From NCBI GenBank assembly GCA_022825185.1, contig JAJDYK010000016.1, forward strand, positions 1 to 21,134: a stretch of DNA of 21,134 bases, written 5' to 3'. This DNA comes from Candidatus Latescibacterota bacterium. Lineage in GTDB: Bacteria > Latescibacterota > UBA2968 > UBA8231. How positions within the stretch are numbered: position 1 is the first letter of the stretch; each line of letters opens with the position of its first letter. The position numbers and the translations under genes are program-made. This document shows positions 8,253-15,311 of the stretch, piece by piece. Under the pieces are notes generated by a model, which saw only the letters and a program-made list of their open reading frames with translations, had not been told where the DNA came from and ran no database searches.

Positions 8253-8288
8253 GGCGCTACTTGCGCCGGAGAACGGCGGTCTCGCGCA
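8253..8288. repeat. GC-rich palindromic repeat, copy B at the 3' end of the M48 peptidase gene
   Basis: This copy differs from 5949-5984 at 3 of 36 positions. On the minus strand it encodes the last residues of the M48 peptidase, ETAVLRRK, plus the stop codon. The hairpin GGCGC-TACTT-GCGCC spans the stop. The two ends of the larger stem are shorter here (TGCGC/GCGCA). The nearby convergent gene for the VHL-like protein ends at 8230, so the hairpin might also shape transcript ends. Confidence 0.65.
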
Positions 8289-9051
8289 CAAACCGCGCCC
8301 GATAATCTTGACCCCCGCTGGCTCCGTATTGGTCGATCAGGCGCTCGATGCGGCGGATGCGCTCGCCGGTAGGCGGATGGCTGGCGAAGAGTTTTTCTAA
8401 ATCCGAGCGTCGGTGCGCTTCGAGCTTTTTCAACTTCTCAAAAAAGCGCAGCAGGCCGCGCGGATCGTACCCGGCCTCGATGGCGTAGCGGACGCCGAAG
8501 GTATCGGCTTCGCGCTCGTCGTCGCGGCTGAAGCGGGCACTGCCGAGCTGGGAAGCGATCTGGCCGAGTTGGTAGGGATCTTCGCCGAGGGCGAGGCTGG
8601 TGAGGACGTCCATGCCGAAGCGGGCGGCGAGTTGGTTGGCGGAGTGGCGGCCGACGATGTGGCCGATCTCGTGGGCGAGGACTCCGGCGATTTCGGCCTC
8701 GTCTTCGGCGATTAGCAGCAGGCCGCTATAGACGTAGAGATAGCCGCCGAGGACGGCGAAGGCGTTGATTTGTTTGGGATCGTCGAGGACCTTGACGCGG
8801 TAGCGGATGCCGGGGCGGTCTTCTATGGCCGGGGGAAGCAGGGCCTTGGTGACGCGCTGGATGTAGGATTGGAGGCCGCGGTCGGGATGGAGGCGTTGTT
8901 GGGCTTCGATTTGGGCGGCGAACTTCGCGCCGAGTTTGATCTCGGTTTTGTCGGAAATCAGGGCGTAGCCCAGTTCGCGGCGGACGGTCGCGCAGCCGGA
9001 CGTGAGGGTGCAGGTGGCGATGAGCAGGACGAGGAGGGTGCGTTGGGGCAT
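8257..9051 (-). CDS. M48 family metallopeptidase, probable lipoprotein (BepA/LoiP-like)
   Basis: A 264-residue envelope zinc peptidase. The N-terminus is a lipoprotein-type signal with Cys20 (LTSGC; the -3 position is Thr, so the lipobox is imperfect). HEIGH at 127-131 is the zinc site, and ERE-A-D at 179-183 supplies the third ligand Glu, followed by HPPTGERI (225-232), a typical M48B/C ending. Relatives act in outer-membrane protein quality control; that role is inferred. The last 25 or so residues after the final helix form an extra tail, and its end RETAVLRRK is encoded by a repeat also found at 5949-5984. ATG 9051 has AAGGAA about ten bases upstream. It lies 158 bases after the SDR gene on the same strand, so joint transcription is possible but not shown. 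Confidence 0.88.
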   Translation of the reverse strand: MPQRTLLVLLIATCTLTSGCATVRRELGYALISDKTEIKLGAKFAAQIEAQQRLHPDRGLQSYIQRVTKALLPPAIEDRPGIRYRVKVLDDPKQINAFAVLGGYLYVYSGLLLIAEDEAEIAGVLAHEIGHIVGRHSANQLAARFGMDVLTSLALGEDPYQLGQIASQLGSARFSRDDEREADTFGVRYAIEAGYDPRGLLRFFEKLKKLEAHRRSDLEKLFASHPPTGERIRRIERLIDQYGASGGQDYRARFVRETAVLRRK

Positions 9052-9072
9052 GGCCGTTGGTTTCCTTGGTTC

Positions 9073-9090
9073 CGCAGATGGACGCAGATG
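9073..9090. repeat. Short direct repeat CGCAGATG with 10-base period
   Basis: CGCAGATG occurs at 9073-9080 and 9083-9090, giving CGCAGATGGACGCAGATG. It lies in the leader of the M48 gene, in a 158-base gap otherwise lacking recognised features. Similar CGCAGATG-type tandem words are, from memory, dispersed in many environmental genomes, so this may be a repeat remnant. Two units only. Confidence 0.35.
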
Positions 9091-9209
9091 TGGGATAACG
9101 GGACTTCAGGCAGCTTCACCGGGCCTTTAGGCGCGAATAGCATCCCATATCTAACAAGCCCGTGCGTAACATCCCCTTTTTAAGTTAAACACCAAGCAAC
9201 TCGCGCCGG

Positions 9210-9920
9210 TTACTTTTTCTTCCGCGTGCCAAATTCGATCACTTTTTTTTGCGGCGAGAGGTTGATTTCGTCGAGCACCGTACCGTCGCGCGCGGTCAGG
9301 GCTTGGACGATGACCTCGGCTATGTCTTCCGGCAGGATGTAGTTGTCGGGCTCTGGGCCGTGCCGGAAGTCCAATTCGGCGAAAAAAGGCGACTGGACCA
9401 TGCCGGGGTTGACCAGCGTGACGCGGACGCCAGCGCGGGCGCACTCGGTGCGCAGGGCTTGGGCGAGGCCGCGCAGGGCAAATTTGGCCGCGCAGTACAA
9501 GCTGCCTTGGGCCGTGCCGGTGAGTGCGGCTTCCGACCCCATAAAGACCAAGTGGCCGCGACCAGCTTTTTTGAGGGTGGGGAGGAAAGCGCGGGCGACG
9601 AAGACGTGACTGGTCAAATTGAGGTCAATCAGGGCGCGGATTTGGTCGTAGGAGAATTGCTCTAGGGTGCCGAAGCGACCTACACCGGCGTTGAGGACTA
9701 GGGCGTCGAGGGCCGGGTAGGTGGCGACGAGGTTCTGTAGATGGGCGGGGAGTTGGTCGAGGTCGGCGAGGTCGATAGAATGCGCCTCAAAGCGATGATC
9801 ATCGCAGGGGAACTTGCCGAAGTTGCGGGCAATGCCAATGGCGTGATGACCGTCGGCGAGCAATCTTTCGCAGACGGCGCGGCCAATGCCGGAACTGGCA
9901 CCGGTGACTAAGACGCGCAT
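9210..9920 (-). CDS. Short-chain dehydrogenase/reductase (SDR) family oxidoreductase
   Basis: A 236-residue classical SDR, cytoplasmic and NAD(P)-dependent. It shows the cofactor motif TGASSGIG (6-13), NAG at 77-79, catalytic Ser129, and the YxxxK pair Tyr142/Lys146 (LYCAAKFAL). NPG at 171-173 follows the active site. The C-terminus is lysine-rich (GTRKKK). The frame is open upstream to 10253, but the Rossmann fold begins at MRVLVTGASSG, so the ATG at 9920-9918 is the start. The preceding gene stops one base upstream (TGA-T-ATG), indicating translational coupling with the radical SAM protein. Substrate is unknown; the coupling suggests a shared pathway. Confidence 0.88.
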   Translation of the reverse strand: MRVLVTGASSGIGRAVCERLLADGHHAIGIARNFGKFPCDDHRFEAHSIDLADLDQLPAHLQNLVATYPALDALVLNAGVGRFGTLEQFSYDQIRALIDLNLTSHVFVARAFLPTLKKAGRGHLVFMGSEAALTGTAQGSLYCAAKFALRGLAQALRTECARAGVRVTLVNPGMVQSPFFAELDFRHGPEPDNYILPEDIAEVIVQALTARDGTVLDEINLSPQKKVIEFGTRKKK

Positions 9921-9921
9921 A

Positions 9922-10929
9922 TCAGACCTGTAAGGTGGTGGAGGGACAGGGGAAGAAAAGCTCGGCGGGAATGTACTGGAGCAATTGATCCGCGCAAAAG
10001 TCGTGTAGTTTTTTGGCCAAGGCGGGTCGGTAGGAGACCATGCCGTCTTTTTCCTCCAAACCATAGGCGAGCAGTTTTTCGTCTGGATAGAGTTTGTGCA
10101 TGGTCTTGTACATGCCCTGTGGCAAGCGGAACTGGCCCAAGCTGACTGAGTGTAGGCCGTCGCGGCGGACTTGCGCGAACACAAGGGCGAACAGGTCGCG
10201 ATAGCGTTCCTCGTAGGCGCGGTCGTAGAGCAGCGGATCAAAGCGCAGCCCAATGGGCCAGCCGCGTTCTTGCAGGGTGGCGATGGCCTCTAAGCGCCGA
10301 GCGACTGGCGGTGCGCCGACCTCGAATTGATCGGCCAGTGTCGGCGGGGTCATGCTGAAGGCGACGACGCAGTTGGGCAGCGGCTCGGTGGCGAGTAGGG
10401 TTTTGATGCGCACGCTCTTGGTGCGCAGTTCAAAGTACGCCTGCGGGTGGTCGGCAAAGAAGGGGAGGAAGTCGGCTGTAAAGTGGGTAATACCTTCTAG
10501 CGCGAGGCTGTCGCAGTCGTAGCCGGAAAAGAAATAGGGCGTGTCGGACGCATCCGCAGCGATGTGCGCGGCGATGTCCTGCTGGAAGTCTTCGTAGTTG
10601 ACAAAGAGGACCAAATGCGCCGAGCGGTACAGCCCTTGAAGAAAGCAGTAGCGGCAGTCGTAGGGGCAGTTGAGCAGGTGCGAAAAATAGTAGTTGCGCT
10701 CGCCGCCGATGCCGTAGCCGTCGGGGGCGGGCAGGACGCGCCGCCCGGCCTTGTGGGCGAGGATGAGCGCGGGACGGCGCTTTTGCAGGCGGAAGTTCTG
10801 CGCCGTGCGGTTGAAGACTTCGCCGTAGCGGGCGCAGGGGACTAGCTGAGCGCGGGGAAAGCGGTCCAGCAGGGCGCGGGTGCGCGGGTGGTTGCGGATG
10901 GATTCTTCGGCGTAGATAAAATCGAACAT
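9922..10929 (-). CDS. Radical SAM protein, spore photoproduct lyase-like (SplB family)
   Basis: A 335-residue protein with the radical SAM cluster motif CPYDCRYC (Cys88, Cys92, Cys95; CxxxCxxC spacing as in SplB) after a long N-terminal region. The flanking NCPYDCRYCFLQGLY and the later FFSGYDCDSLALEGIT segment resemble the SplB family. SplB reverses the spore photoproduct in DNA of spore formers, but many relatives occur in non-spore-formers with unknown roles. In my hand alignment the H-donor Cys141 of Bacillus subtilis SplB falls on Tyr here, with Cys139 two positions later. The activity may therefore differ. ATG at 10929 was chosen over an in-frame TTG at 10938; neither has a good ribosome site. 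Coupled to the SDR downstream. Confidence 0.82.
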   Translation of the reverse strand: MFDFIYAEESIRNHPRTRALLDRFPRAQLVPCARYGEVFNRTAQNFRLQKRRPALILAHKAGRRVLPAPDGYGIGGERNYYFSHLLNCPYDCRYCFLQGLYRSAHLVLFVNYEDFQQDIAAHIAADASDTPYFFSGYDCDSLALEGITHFTADFLPFFADHPQAYFELRTKSVRIKTLLATEPLPNCVVAFSMTPPTLADQFEVGAPPVARRLEAIATLQERGWPIGLRFDPLLYDRAYEERYRDLFALVFAQVRRDGLHSVSLGQFRLPQGMYKTMHKLYPDEKLLAYGLEEKDGMVSYRPALAKKLHDFCADQLLQYIPAELFFPCPSTTLQV

Positions 10930-11008
10930 GGGCAGCAAACAGGTGACGAATCTAAACGATTTCCACAGACAAGTATAAACAAGGGATCCGTCATACGTAA
11001 GAATCTAC

Positions 11009-11037
11009 TTGACAATATGTCCTCAAAAAGGGACATT
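11009..11037 (+). promoter_or_regulatory. Promoter of the toxin-antitoxin operon
   Basis: A perfect -35 TTGACA (11009-11014) with a 17-base spacer leads to GACATT (11032-11037, 3 of 6 matches). Transcription would start near 11044, the toxin ATG, so the toxin mRNA may be leaderless. An inverted repeat occupies the spacer and part of the -10. Confidence 0.4.
11017..11036. promoter_or_regulatory. Candidate operator for toxin-antitoxin autoregulation
   Basis: ATGTCC (11017-11022) and GGACAT (11031-11036) form a perfect inverted repeat separated by 8 bases. It lies between and over the promoter boxes of the toxin-antitoxin operon. Antitoxins of this helix-turn-helix type usually repress their own promoter by binding such palindromes. 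Confidence 0.45.
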
Positions 11038-11043
11038 GCGACT

Positions 11044-11331
11044 ATGGAAATCGTCTATACCGAGGTCTTTGAGACTTGGCTCAAGCGACTCGGAGATCGA
11101 CGCGCCAAGGTCTCGATTGTTTCCCGAATTGAACGCATCGAAGACGGCAACTTTGGAGACCACAAATCAGTTGGCGACGGAGTCAGCGAGCTCCGAATCA
11201 ATGTCGGCAAGGGCTATCGCGCCTACTACGCAATTCGGCGAAACACCGTGGTGATCCTGCTATGCGGTGGCGACAAATCGACGCAGCGGCAAGACATCAA
11301 ACGCGCTCAGCGAATGGCGAGCGAGATATAA
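11044..11331 (+). CDS. RelE/ParE-superfamily toxin, HI1419/HigB-type addiction module killer
   Basis: A 95-residue protein matching the family of killer proteins encoded directly upstream of HI1420-type antidotes. Its pattern is MEIVYTEVFETWLKRLGDRR, VGDGVSELRINVGKGYRAYY and VVILLCGGDKSTQ; the GVSELRI..GPGYR and LLCGGDK(S/D)(T/S)Q blocks are the family signature. Relatives are thought to be ribosome-dependent or other RNases; no assay evidence exists here. ATG 11044 fits the usual family N-terminus. An in-frame ATG at 11017 would sit inside the operator. The toxin stop TAA runs into the ribosome site of the antitoxin, so the two are co-translated. Toxin-first order is usual for this family. 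Confidence 0.9.
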   Translation: MEIVYTEVFETWLKRLGDRRAKVSIVSRIERIEDGNFGDHKSVGDGVSELRINVGKGYRAYYAIRRNTVVILLCGGDKSTQRQDIKRAQRMASEI

Positions 11332-11336
11332 GGAGG
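11331..11336 (+). promoter_or_regulatory. Ribosome binding site of the antitoxin
   Basis: A perfect AGGAGG, its first base being the last base of the toxin stop codon, four bases before ATG 11341. The toxin itself has no strong site, so the arrangement favours antitoxin over toxin synthesis. Confidence 0.75.
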
Positions 11337-11340
11337 CATC

Positions 11341-11616
11341 ATGAAGCTCAAAAAATTCGACGTAATTGATTTTCTCGACAACGATGAGGCGTTGATTGAA
11401 TATCTCAACGTAGCGCTAGAAGAAAACGATCCCAAGTACTTTGCCAAGGCTCTCGGCAACGTCGCCCGGGCCAAGGGAATGTCCTCCATCGCCGAAGCCA
11501 GCGGTCTGGGGCGGCAGGCATTGTACCGAGCGTTATCCAGCGAGGGAAACCCGCGGATCGACACGCTCTTTAGAGTGCTGGATACACTGAACGTCCGGCT
11601 TGCCATTACCCAGTAG
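11341..11616 (+). CDS. Addiction module antidote protein, HI1420/HigA-type
   Basis: A 91-residue helix-turn-helix antitoxin. The signature is clear: an acidic N-terminus (FDVIDFLDNDEALIEYLN), then FAKALGNVARAKGMSSIAEA and LGRQALYRALSSEGNPRIDT, with the DNA-binding helices at about 44-68. It should neutralise the upstream toxin by direct binding and repress the operon through the inverted repeat at 11017-11036. The ribosome site is strong and overlaps the toxin stop. This pair is often on mobile or integrated DNA, but no integrase or attachment site is seen nearby. Confidence 0.9.
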   Translation: MKLKKFDVIDFLDNDEALIEYLNVALEENDPKYFAKALGNVARAKGMSSIAEASGLGRQALYRALSSEGNPRIDTLFRVLDTLNVRLAITQ

Positions 11617-11765
11617 CTTCCTTGGTTTGGATAGATACGGGGAAATACATCGAGCTTCCGCAAGGTGAAGCACAGAAGTGACCGACGGCATTCCCGCGCT
11701 TCGCCGCGCCTTTGGGCGTCAACGTCGAGGACTAGCACCCTACTTATAGGAGAGGGATCGGCAGG

Positions 11766-12653
11766 ATGGGGATCGGGATACTGTGTATGCTGGGGGTGTT
11801 TGCGTTGTGGAGCGTCATTCCGGTGCTGGTGAAACTGCTGTTTCCCGTTTTCGACCCGTTTACAATCGCCTTTCTCCGGTTGCTGCAAGGTGCGGCGGTC
11901 GTGTCGGCCGCCTTTTTCGCGCGCGGCCATACCCTGCGGGACATTCAATGGTCTTGGTGGCATGTGATCGGGGGGTTGGGCATGAGCCTGAACTTCTCGC
12001 TCTATGCGTTTTCGCTGAGTTATACCACGGCTAGCGCTGGCTCGTTGGTCGTCCAGGTGCAATACGTCGCGCTGACGGTGCTGGCCGTCGCCGTGTTGCG
12101 CGAGCGGTTGGGTACGGGGAAAATGGTGGGGATGGCGCTGGTGCTGGCCGGAGTGGCGGTGATCGTGGGGGTGCGCGAGGATGTGGGCCACCTGTTCGCG
12201 CCGCGCTATGTACTAGGCAATGTGCTGATGCTGTTCGCGGGGCTGGGCTGGGGGATCTACGCGCTCGCCAACAAGGCGCTTGCACCGCGAGTGGGGACCG
12301 CGGCGATACTGGCCCCGATGATGACGATGGGTGTGGTGGTTACGGGCGCACTGGCTGCGACCCATTTTCAACTGCACTCGGAGCCGACCGCGGCCACGTG
12401 GATTATAGTGCTCGTGTTGGGCGTGTTGGCTACTGGCTGTGCGTTTGTGTTGGTCTCGGAGGGCATGAAGCGGCTCAGTGCCGTGCTGGTCGGTACGCTG
12501 ACCGCTACGGCACCCATCGGGCAGATCGCGCTGGCCCACTGGGTCTTGGGGGAGCCAGTGACTTGGAGCCTGACTGGAGGTGGGATTTTGATTTTGGCCG
12601 GCGTGCTCGGCATGGTGTACGCCGAGCGATTTCAGCGGCGAGATCGCGCTTAA
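11766..12653 (+). CDS. EamA/DMT family inner-membrane transporter
   Basis: A 295-residue protein with about ten hydrophobic helices arranged as two EamA repeats (about 1-140 and 148-288), the drug/metabolite transporter layout. Typical points are FLRLLQGAAVV near the second helix, GLGMSLNFSLYAFSLSYTTA, and VLRERLGTGKMVGMALVLAG ending the first repeat. The second repeat has GLGWGIYALANKAL and a closing LGEPVTWSLTGGGILILAG. Members export amino acids, nucleotide-sugar precursors or metabolites; the substrate here cannot be told. ATG 11766 has GAGGG nine bases upstream. The gene starts 149 bases after the antitoxin; that gap shows no recognised feature. It converges with the PhyH-type gene across 17 bases with no visible terminator. 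Confidence 0.88.
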   Translation: MGIGILCMLGVFALWSVIPVLVKLLFPVFDPFTIAFLRLLQGAAVVSAAFFARGHTLRDIQWSWWHVIGGLGMSLNFSLYAFSLSYTTASAGSLVVQVQYVALTVLAVAVLRERLGTGKMVGMALVLAGVAVIVGVREDVGHLFAPRYVLGNVLMLFAGLGWGIYALANKALAPRVGTAAILAPMMTMGVVVTGALAATHFQLHSEPTAATWIIVLVLGVLATGCAFVLVSEGMKRLSAVLVGTLTATAPIGQIALAHWVLGEPVTWSLTGGGILILAGVLGMVYAERFQRRDRA

Positions 12654-12670
12654 ACGATGATATGGTTCGT

Positions 12671-13459
12671 TTAGTCCTCAGCTACTAAGTGCGCTCTTTC
12701 GGGCCGCAGAAGCTCTCTTAGTTTAGCGTCGTATGCTCGCTTGGTCGCCGCTTGATTTTCGGGCAGGCCGATTGCGACCCCCGCCGCCGTATAGGTCATA
12801 ACCAGTGCCTTGCGCGGCTTGTCGTCTATATTGGTTGATCCGCCGTGGACCATGGATGTCGTCAGCACGGTTACCTGTCCCGCTTGCGCCAAAACCGGCT
12901 GCGGCGCAGCGTATTCCGGCGGCAGGTTCACCATTTTGATGCCTTGGACTCCCGGCATTGCGTCTTTCAGTGCTGGATCGGCCGAACGCGCGGCGGCTAC
13001 TAGGCGGTGGCTGCCGGGTCGGTGCATCATCGGTGCCCGCTGCTCATTGACATCGGTCAACCAGAGAAAAAAACTGCATACGACCCGCCGTGGCGTCGCG
13101 GCCCAATCCTCTAAGCTGTACTGAATATCAGTGTGCTGGTCGTAGCTGAACTCGCTTCCCGGCTGGGGATAAGAGGCCAAAATCGCCGTCTGGAAGAAGC
13201 GGATCGCATCGGCTCGCAGCACTCGTTTGGCGACCCCTTCAAAAAAGGGATGCTGGATCAGGTCTAGTAGGGCCGGCTCGTAGTAATTGCAGGTCGCCCC
13301 GTAGCGAAAACGCGGTGTCTGGTCCGGTTCGGCTTCTTCAAAAGGCAGCAGCGAGTCGATGGTGGCCGCGGCCTCGGCGATTTCTTCGGTCGTCAAAGGC
13401 GTGTCAATGGTGACAGCACCCTGCTCCTCAAAGGTCCTTAATTGTTCGGCGCTGATCAT
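12671..13459 (-). CDS. Phytanoyl-CoA dioxygenase (PhyH) family Fe(II)/2-oxoglutarate oxygenase
   Basis: A 262-residue cytoplasmic oxygenase. The facial triad is visible as His109-x-Asp111 (YDQHTDIQYSL) and His205 (SMVHGGSTN), with Arg216 placed to bind the 2-oxoglutarate carboxylate. The FFLWLTDVNEQRAPMMHRPGSH block is typical of PhyH enzymes: small-molecule hydroxylases that use O2 and 2-oxoglutarate. The substrate is unknown. The frame stays open upstream to 13534, but the ATG at 13459-13457 has a strong GGGAGGAA site and begins MISAEQLRTFEEQGAV, the usual family N-terminus. It lies 25 bases after the beta-barrel protein gene on the same strand, so the two are probably co-transcribed. Confidence 0.88.
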   Translation of the reverse strand: MISAEQLRTFEEQGAVTIDTPLTTEEIAEAAATIDSLLPFEEAEPDQTPRFRYGATCNYYEPALLDLIQHPFFEGVAKRVLRADAIRFFQTAILASYPQPGSEFSYDQHTDIQYSLEDWAATPRRVVCSFFLWLTDVNEQRAPMMHRPGSHRLVAAARSADPALKDAMPGVQGIKMVNLPPEYAAPQPVLAQAGQVTVLTTSMVHGGSTNIDDKPRKALVMTYTAAGVAIGLPENQAATKRAYDAKLRELLRPERAHLVAED

Positions 13460-13484
13460 AGTTCCTCCCGTGCTGAAGCGATCC

Positions 13485-14372
13485 TCAGAACTGGTATAGC
13501 AGGCTGAGGCTTGCGCCCCAGAACGAGGTGTCATCCGTAGTGATAGTGTATAGAATCGGCTCGCCGCGCCCCACTGTGGAGTCGTGGCTGCGTAGCTGAT
13601 CCCATTCGGTTTTTTCGCTTTTGAACTCGCCGGAAGCTACCCAGCGCAACTTGAGGTCCAGAGCGGCGCGATCGCCAATCTGATAGGCCGCGCCGGCGAG
13701 CAGTTGATAGCCTATGCGGCGGTCGGTCAGCCGCGCTTGGCCGATCGTGGTTGAACCGGCGATTTTCGCGTTCAAATCCGGGTCTGCAAACGTCCTAATC
13801 CGGCTGGGGTCGTCGTTGCGCTTCCAATTGGTAAAATAGTAAAGCGACGTGCTTGCCATCCCCGCTCCAGCCCCGGCGTACGACACTAGCGCCGGCCCCA
13901 ATGCAAAGTCGTAGTAAGCGTTGGCGAACAGGTTGTGCGATTGCAAATTATCGACCCCGGCGATGGCCAATTCGATTTCCTGATCCTGCTTGTCGAGGGT
14001 TATTTCGTCGAAGATGGCAATGTCAGCGCGCTCGTCGTAGGTCGTGCTGCGGTGGAAGTACTCCCCCTCGATTCTGAAGGCTCCCCAGCGATAGCCAAGG
14101 GCGAGGCCCGACCCGATTCCCGAGCCGCCGCCAAACGCATTTTCCCATTCCGTTGGGGCTGGCACAGAATCGCATTCATCGGTCACTTCTAAGCCGTCCG
14201 GATTGATGATTCGGTCGCACTTGGTGCTCCAGTCGTTGTCGGTGCCCCTCACGTCCATCGCCGGAGCAATGGCGATTCCCAAGCCCATCTGAATGTACGG
14301 GCCGTCTTGGCCGAGGGCATGGTTGTAGAAGCCGAGCAGGGCGACCGTCCACAGCAAGAATTTTTGCGGCAT
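13485..14372 (-). CDS. Outer-membrane beta-barrel protein of unknown function
   Basis: A 295-residue exported protein with signal peptide MPQKFLLWTVALLGFYNHALG followed by QDGPYIQMGLGIAIAPAMD. Alternating hydrophobic/polar strands include LALGYRWGAFRIEGEYFHR, YAGAGAGMASTSLYYF, RRIGYQLLAGAAYQI and RAALDLKLRWVASGEF. The final strand is FWGASLSLLYQF and ends in Phe, the usual BAM recognition residue. It resembles OmpA/OmpW-like small barrels but shows no specific signature. ATG 14372 has AAAGGAA upstream; a GTG one codon earlier is an alternative. It has its own promoter and precedes the PhyH-type gene by 25 bases. A barrel in front of a soluble oxygenase suggests uptake and modification of one compound, which is inference. 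Confidence 0.78.
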   Translation of the reverse strand: MPQKFLLWTVALLGFYNHALGQDGPYIQMGLGIAIAPAMDVRGTDNDWSTKCDRIINPDGLEVTDECDSVPAPTEWENAFGGGSGIGSGLALGYRWGAFRIEGEYFHRSTTYDERADIAIFDEITLDKQDQEIELAIAGVDNLQSHNLFANAYYDFALGPALVSYAGAGAGMASTSLYYFTNWKRNDDPSRIRTFADPDLNAKIAGSTTIGQARLTDRRIGYQLLAGAAYQIGDRAALDLKLRWVASGEFKSEKTEWDQLRSHDSTVGRGEPILYTITTDDTSFWGASLSLLYQF

Positions 14373-14421
14373 CACAGTTCCTTTCTTTAGGATAGGTATA
14401 GATGAAGCACAAACGAGCCGT

Positions 14422-14449
14422 ATTATTCGTTTGCCAACGCTATTTTCAA
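14422..14449 (-). promoter_or_regulatory. Sigma70-like promoter for the beta-barrel/PhyH operon
   Basis: On the minus strand, TTGAAA (14449-14444, 5 of 6) and AATAAT (14427-14422, 5 of 6) are separated by 16 bases. The start would fall near 14415, about 43 bases before the ATG. It sits in the 92-base gap after the nucleosidase-like gene, so the barrel gene need not depend on read-through. Confidence 0.5.
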
Positions 14450-14464
14450 ATTGTCCAACCGTCG

Positions 14465-15304
14465 TTAGGCTTTTGCCTGAGCATCTTTCGTCGCTTCTGG
14501 AATAAGAAAAAACTCCACTTTGTCTAGCTGCTGCTTAAGATGGGTTAATACTTCGTCGCGGTTTTGCAAGGCCAGCAAGTCGTCGTTGACGGCAGGAGTC
14601 GCCGGTGCCAGCGCTTGCCAGCGCGCAAGCAAGCCGCGCAACTGGTGCTGTTGTGTAGCGGTAAATTGCCAGCGGGCGGTTAGCTCGGCAAGGCCGGGCG
14701 GGTCGGCGTGTAGCGCGTGAAGCTGCTGGCAGAGTGTTCGCAAATGTTCGCCAACTTGGGCGACCGTATCGAGTTGGGATTCTATTAACGCCTCTATCTT
14801 CGCCGCATTGAGCGTCTGATAGGGAGATTGCGGGTTGTCGGATACTACCTTGAGGCAGTGAATCCGCTCGCTGGTGGCAAAGCGCTGGGCGGCCTCGCAA
14901 AAGCCGCTGGCTTCCATGTCGTACGCAACGTCGCCGGTAGCCGGTTGTGCGCGATCGACGGTGTGTAGCAAAGTGGTGCGACAGGGCGTGGGAGCGGTGA
15001 AGGTGGGGTAAAAGGGCTTGCCGCTGGCTGCATCCACGACCTTGTGCGCCAGTAGAGGCGTACCCACCGCTTGGCTACCGTGGCCGGCGATGCCGATATT
15101 GAGCCAAGCCGCCGGTGTATCGCCGATCAATGCACGCAGGTACGCTGTGGCGGCTGCTGCGGCTATTTTTCCGACGCCGGAGACAATCAGGTGCGTCTGC
15201 TCGCCCGCGCAGATGCGATAGGGATGGCCGCCCACGCCTTGGAGGCGGTGGAAGGCCAACAGCGGGCGCGCCTCAGCCGCGAGAGCTACTACTAAGCACA
15301 ACAT
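14465..15304 (-). CDS. Nucleoside phosphorylase/nucleosidase superfamily protein with helical C-terminal extension
   Basis: A 279-residue protein. Residues 1-175 follow the purine nucleosidase/phosphorylase (PNP/UDP) fold: VSGVGKIAAAAATAYL (41-56), NIGIAGHGS (69-77), DMEASGFCEAA (129-139) with the substrate Glu131, and KVVSDNP (152-158) with a candidate catalytic Asp156. The ME plus SD pairing is that of MTA/SAH nucleosidase, so cleavage of an adenosine-type thioether is possible. A true MtnN would end near here. Residues about 178-279 are instead a mostly helical, Gln/Leu-rich region with no recognised motif. It begins at ATG 15304 with no ribosome site, but a promoter is placed so that the transcript could be leaderless. 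Divergent from the dapF-like gene. Confidence 0.75.
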   Translation of the reverse strand: MLCLVVALAAEARPLLAFHRLQGVGGHPYRICAGEQTHLIVSGVGKIAAAAATAYLRALIGDTPAAWLNIGIAGHGSQAVGTPLLAHKVVDAASGKPFYPTFTAPTPCRTTLLHTVDRAQPATGDVAYDMEASGFCEAAQRFATSERIHCLKVVSDNPQSPYQTLNAAKIEALIESQLDTVAQVGEHLRTLCQQLHALHADPPGLAELTARWQFTATQQHQLRGLLARWQALAPATPAVNDDLLALQNRDEVLTHLKQQLDKVEFFLIPEATKDAQAKA

Positions 15305-15311
15305 GATGGCT

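Noticed and set aside
11617..11765. Gap between antitoxin and EamA transporter examined for a small gene or repeat; a short frame starting GTG near 11679 reads VTDGIPALRRAFGRQRRGL.
   Set aside because: The frame is only about 20 codons, without a ribosome site or known motif. No repeat of it is seen elsewhere in the window.
6113..13459. A functional pair between the PhyH-type oxygenase (as a hydroxylase) and the VHL-like domain (as a hydroxyproline reader).
   Set aside because: The genes are over 4 kb apart in different transcription units. One product is cytoplasmic and the other exported, and PhyH enzymes mainly act on small molecules.
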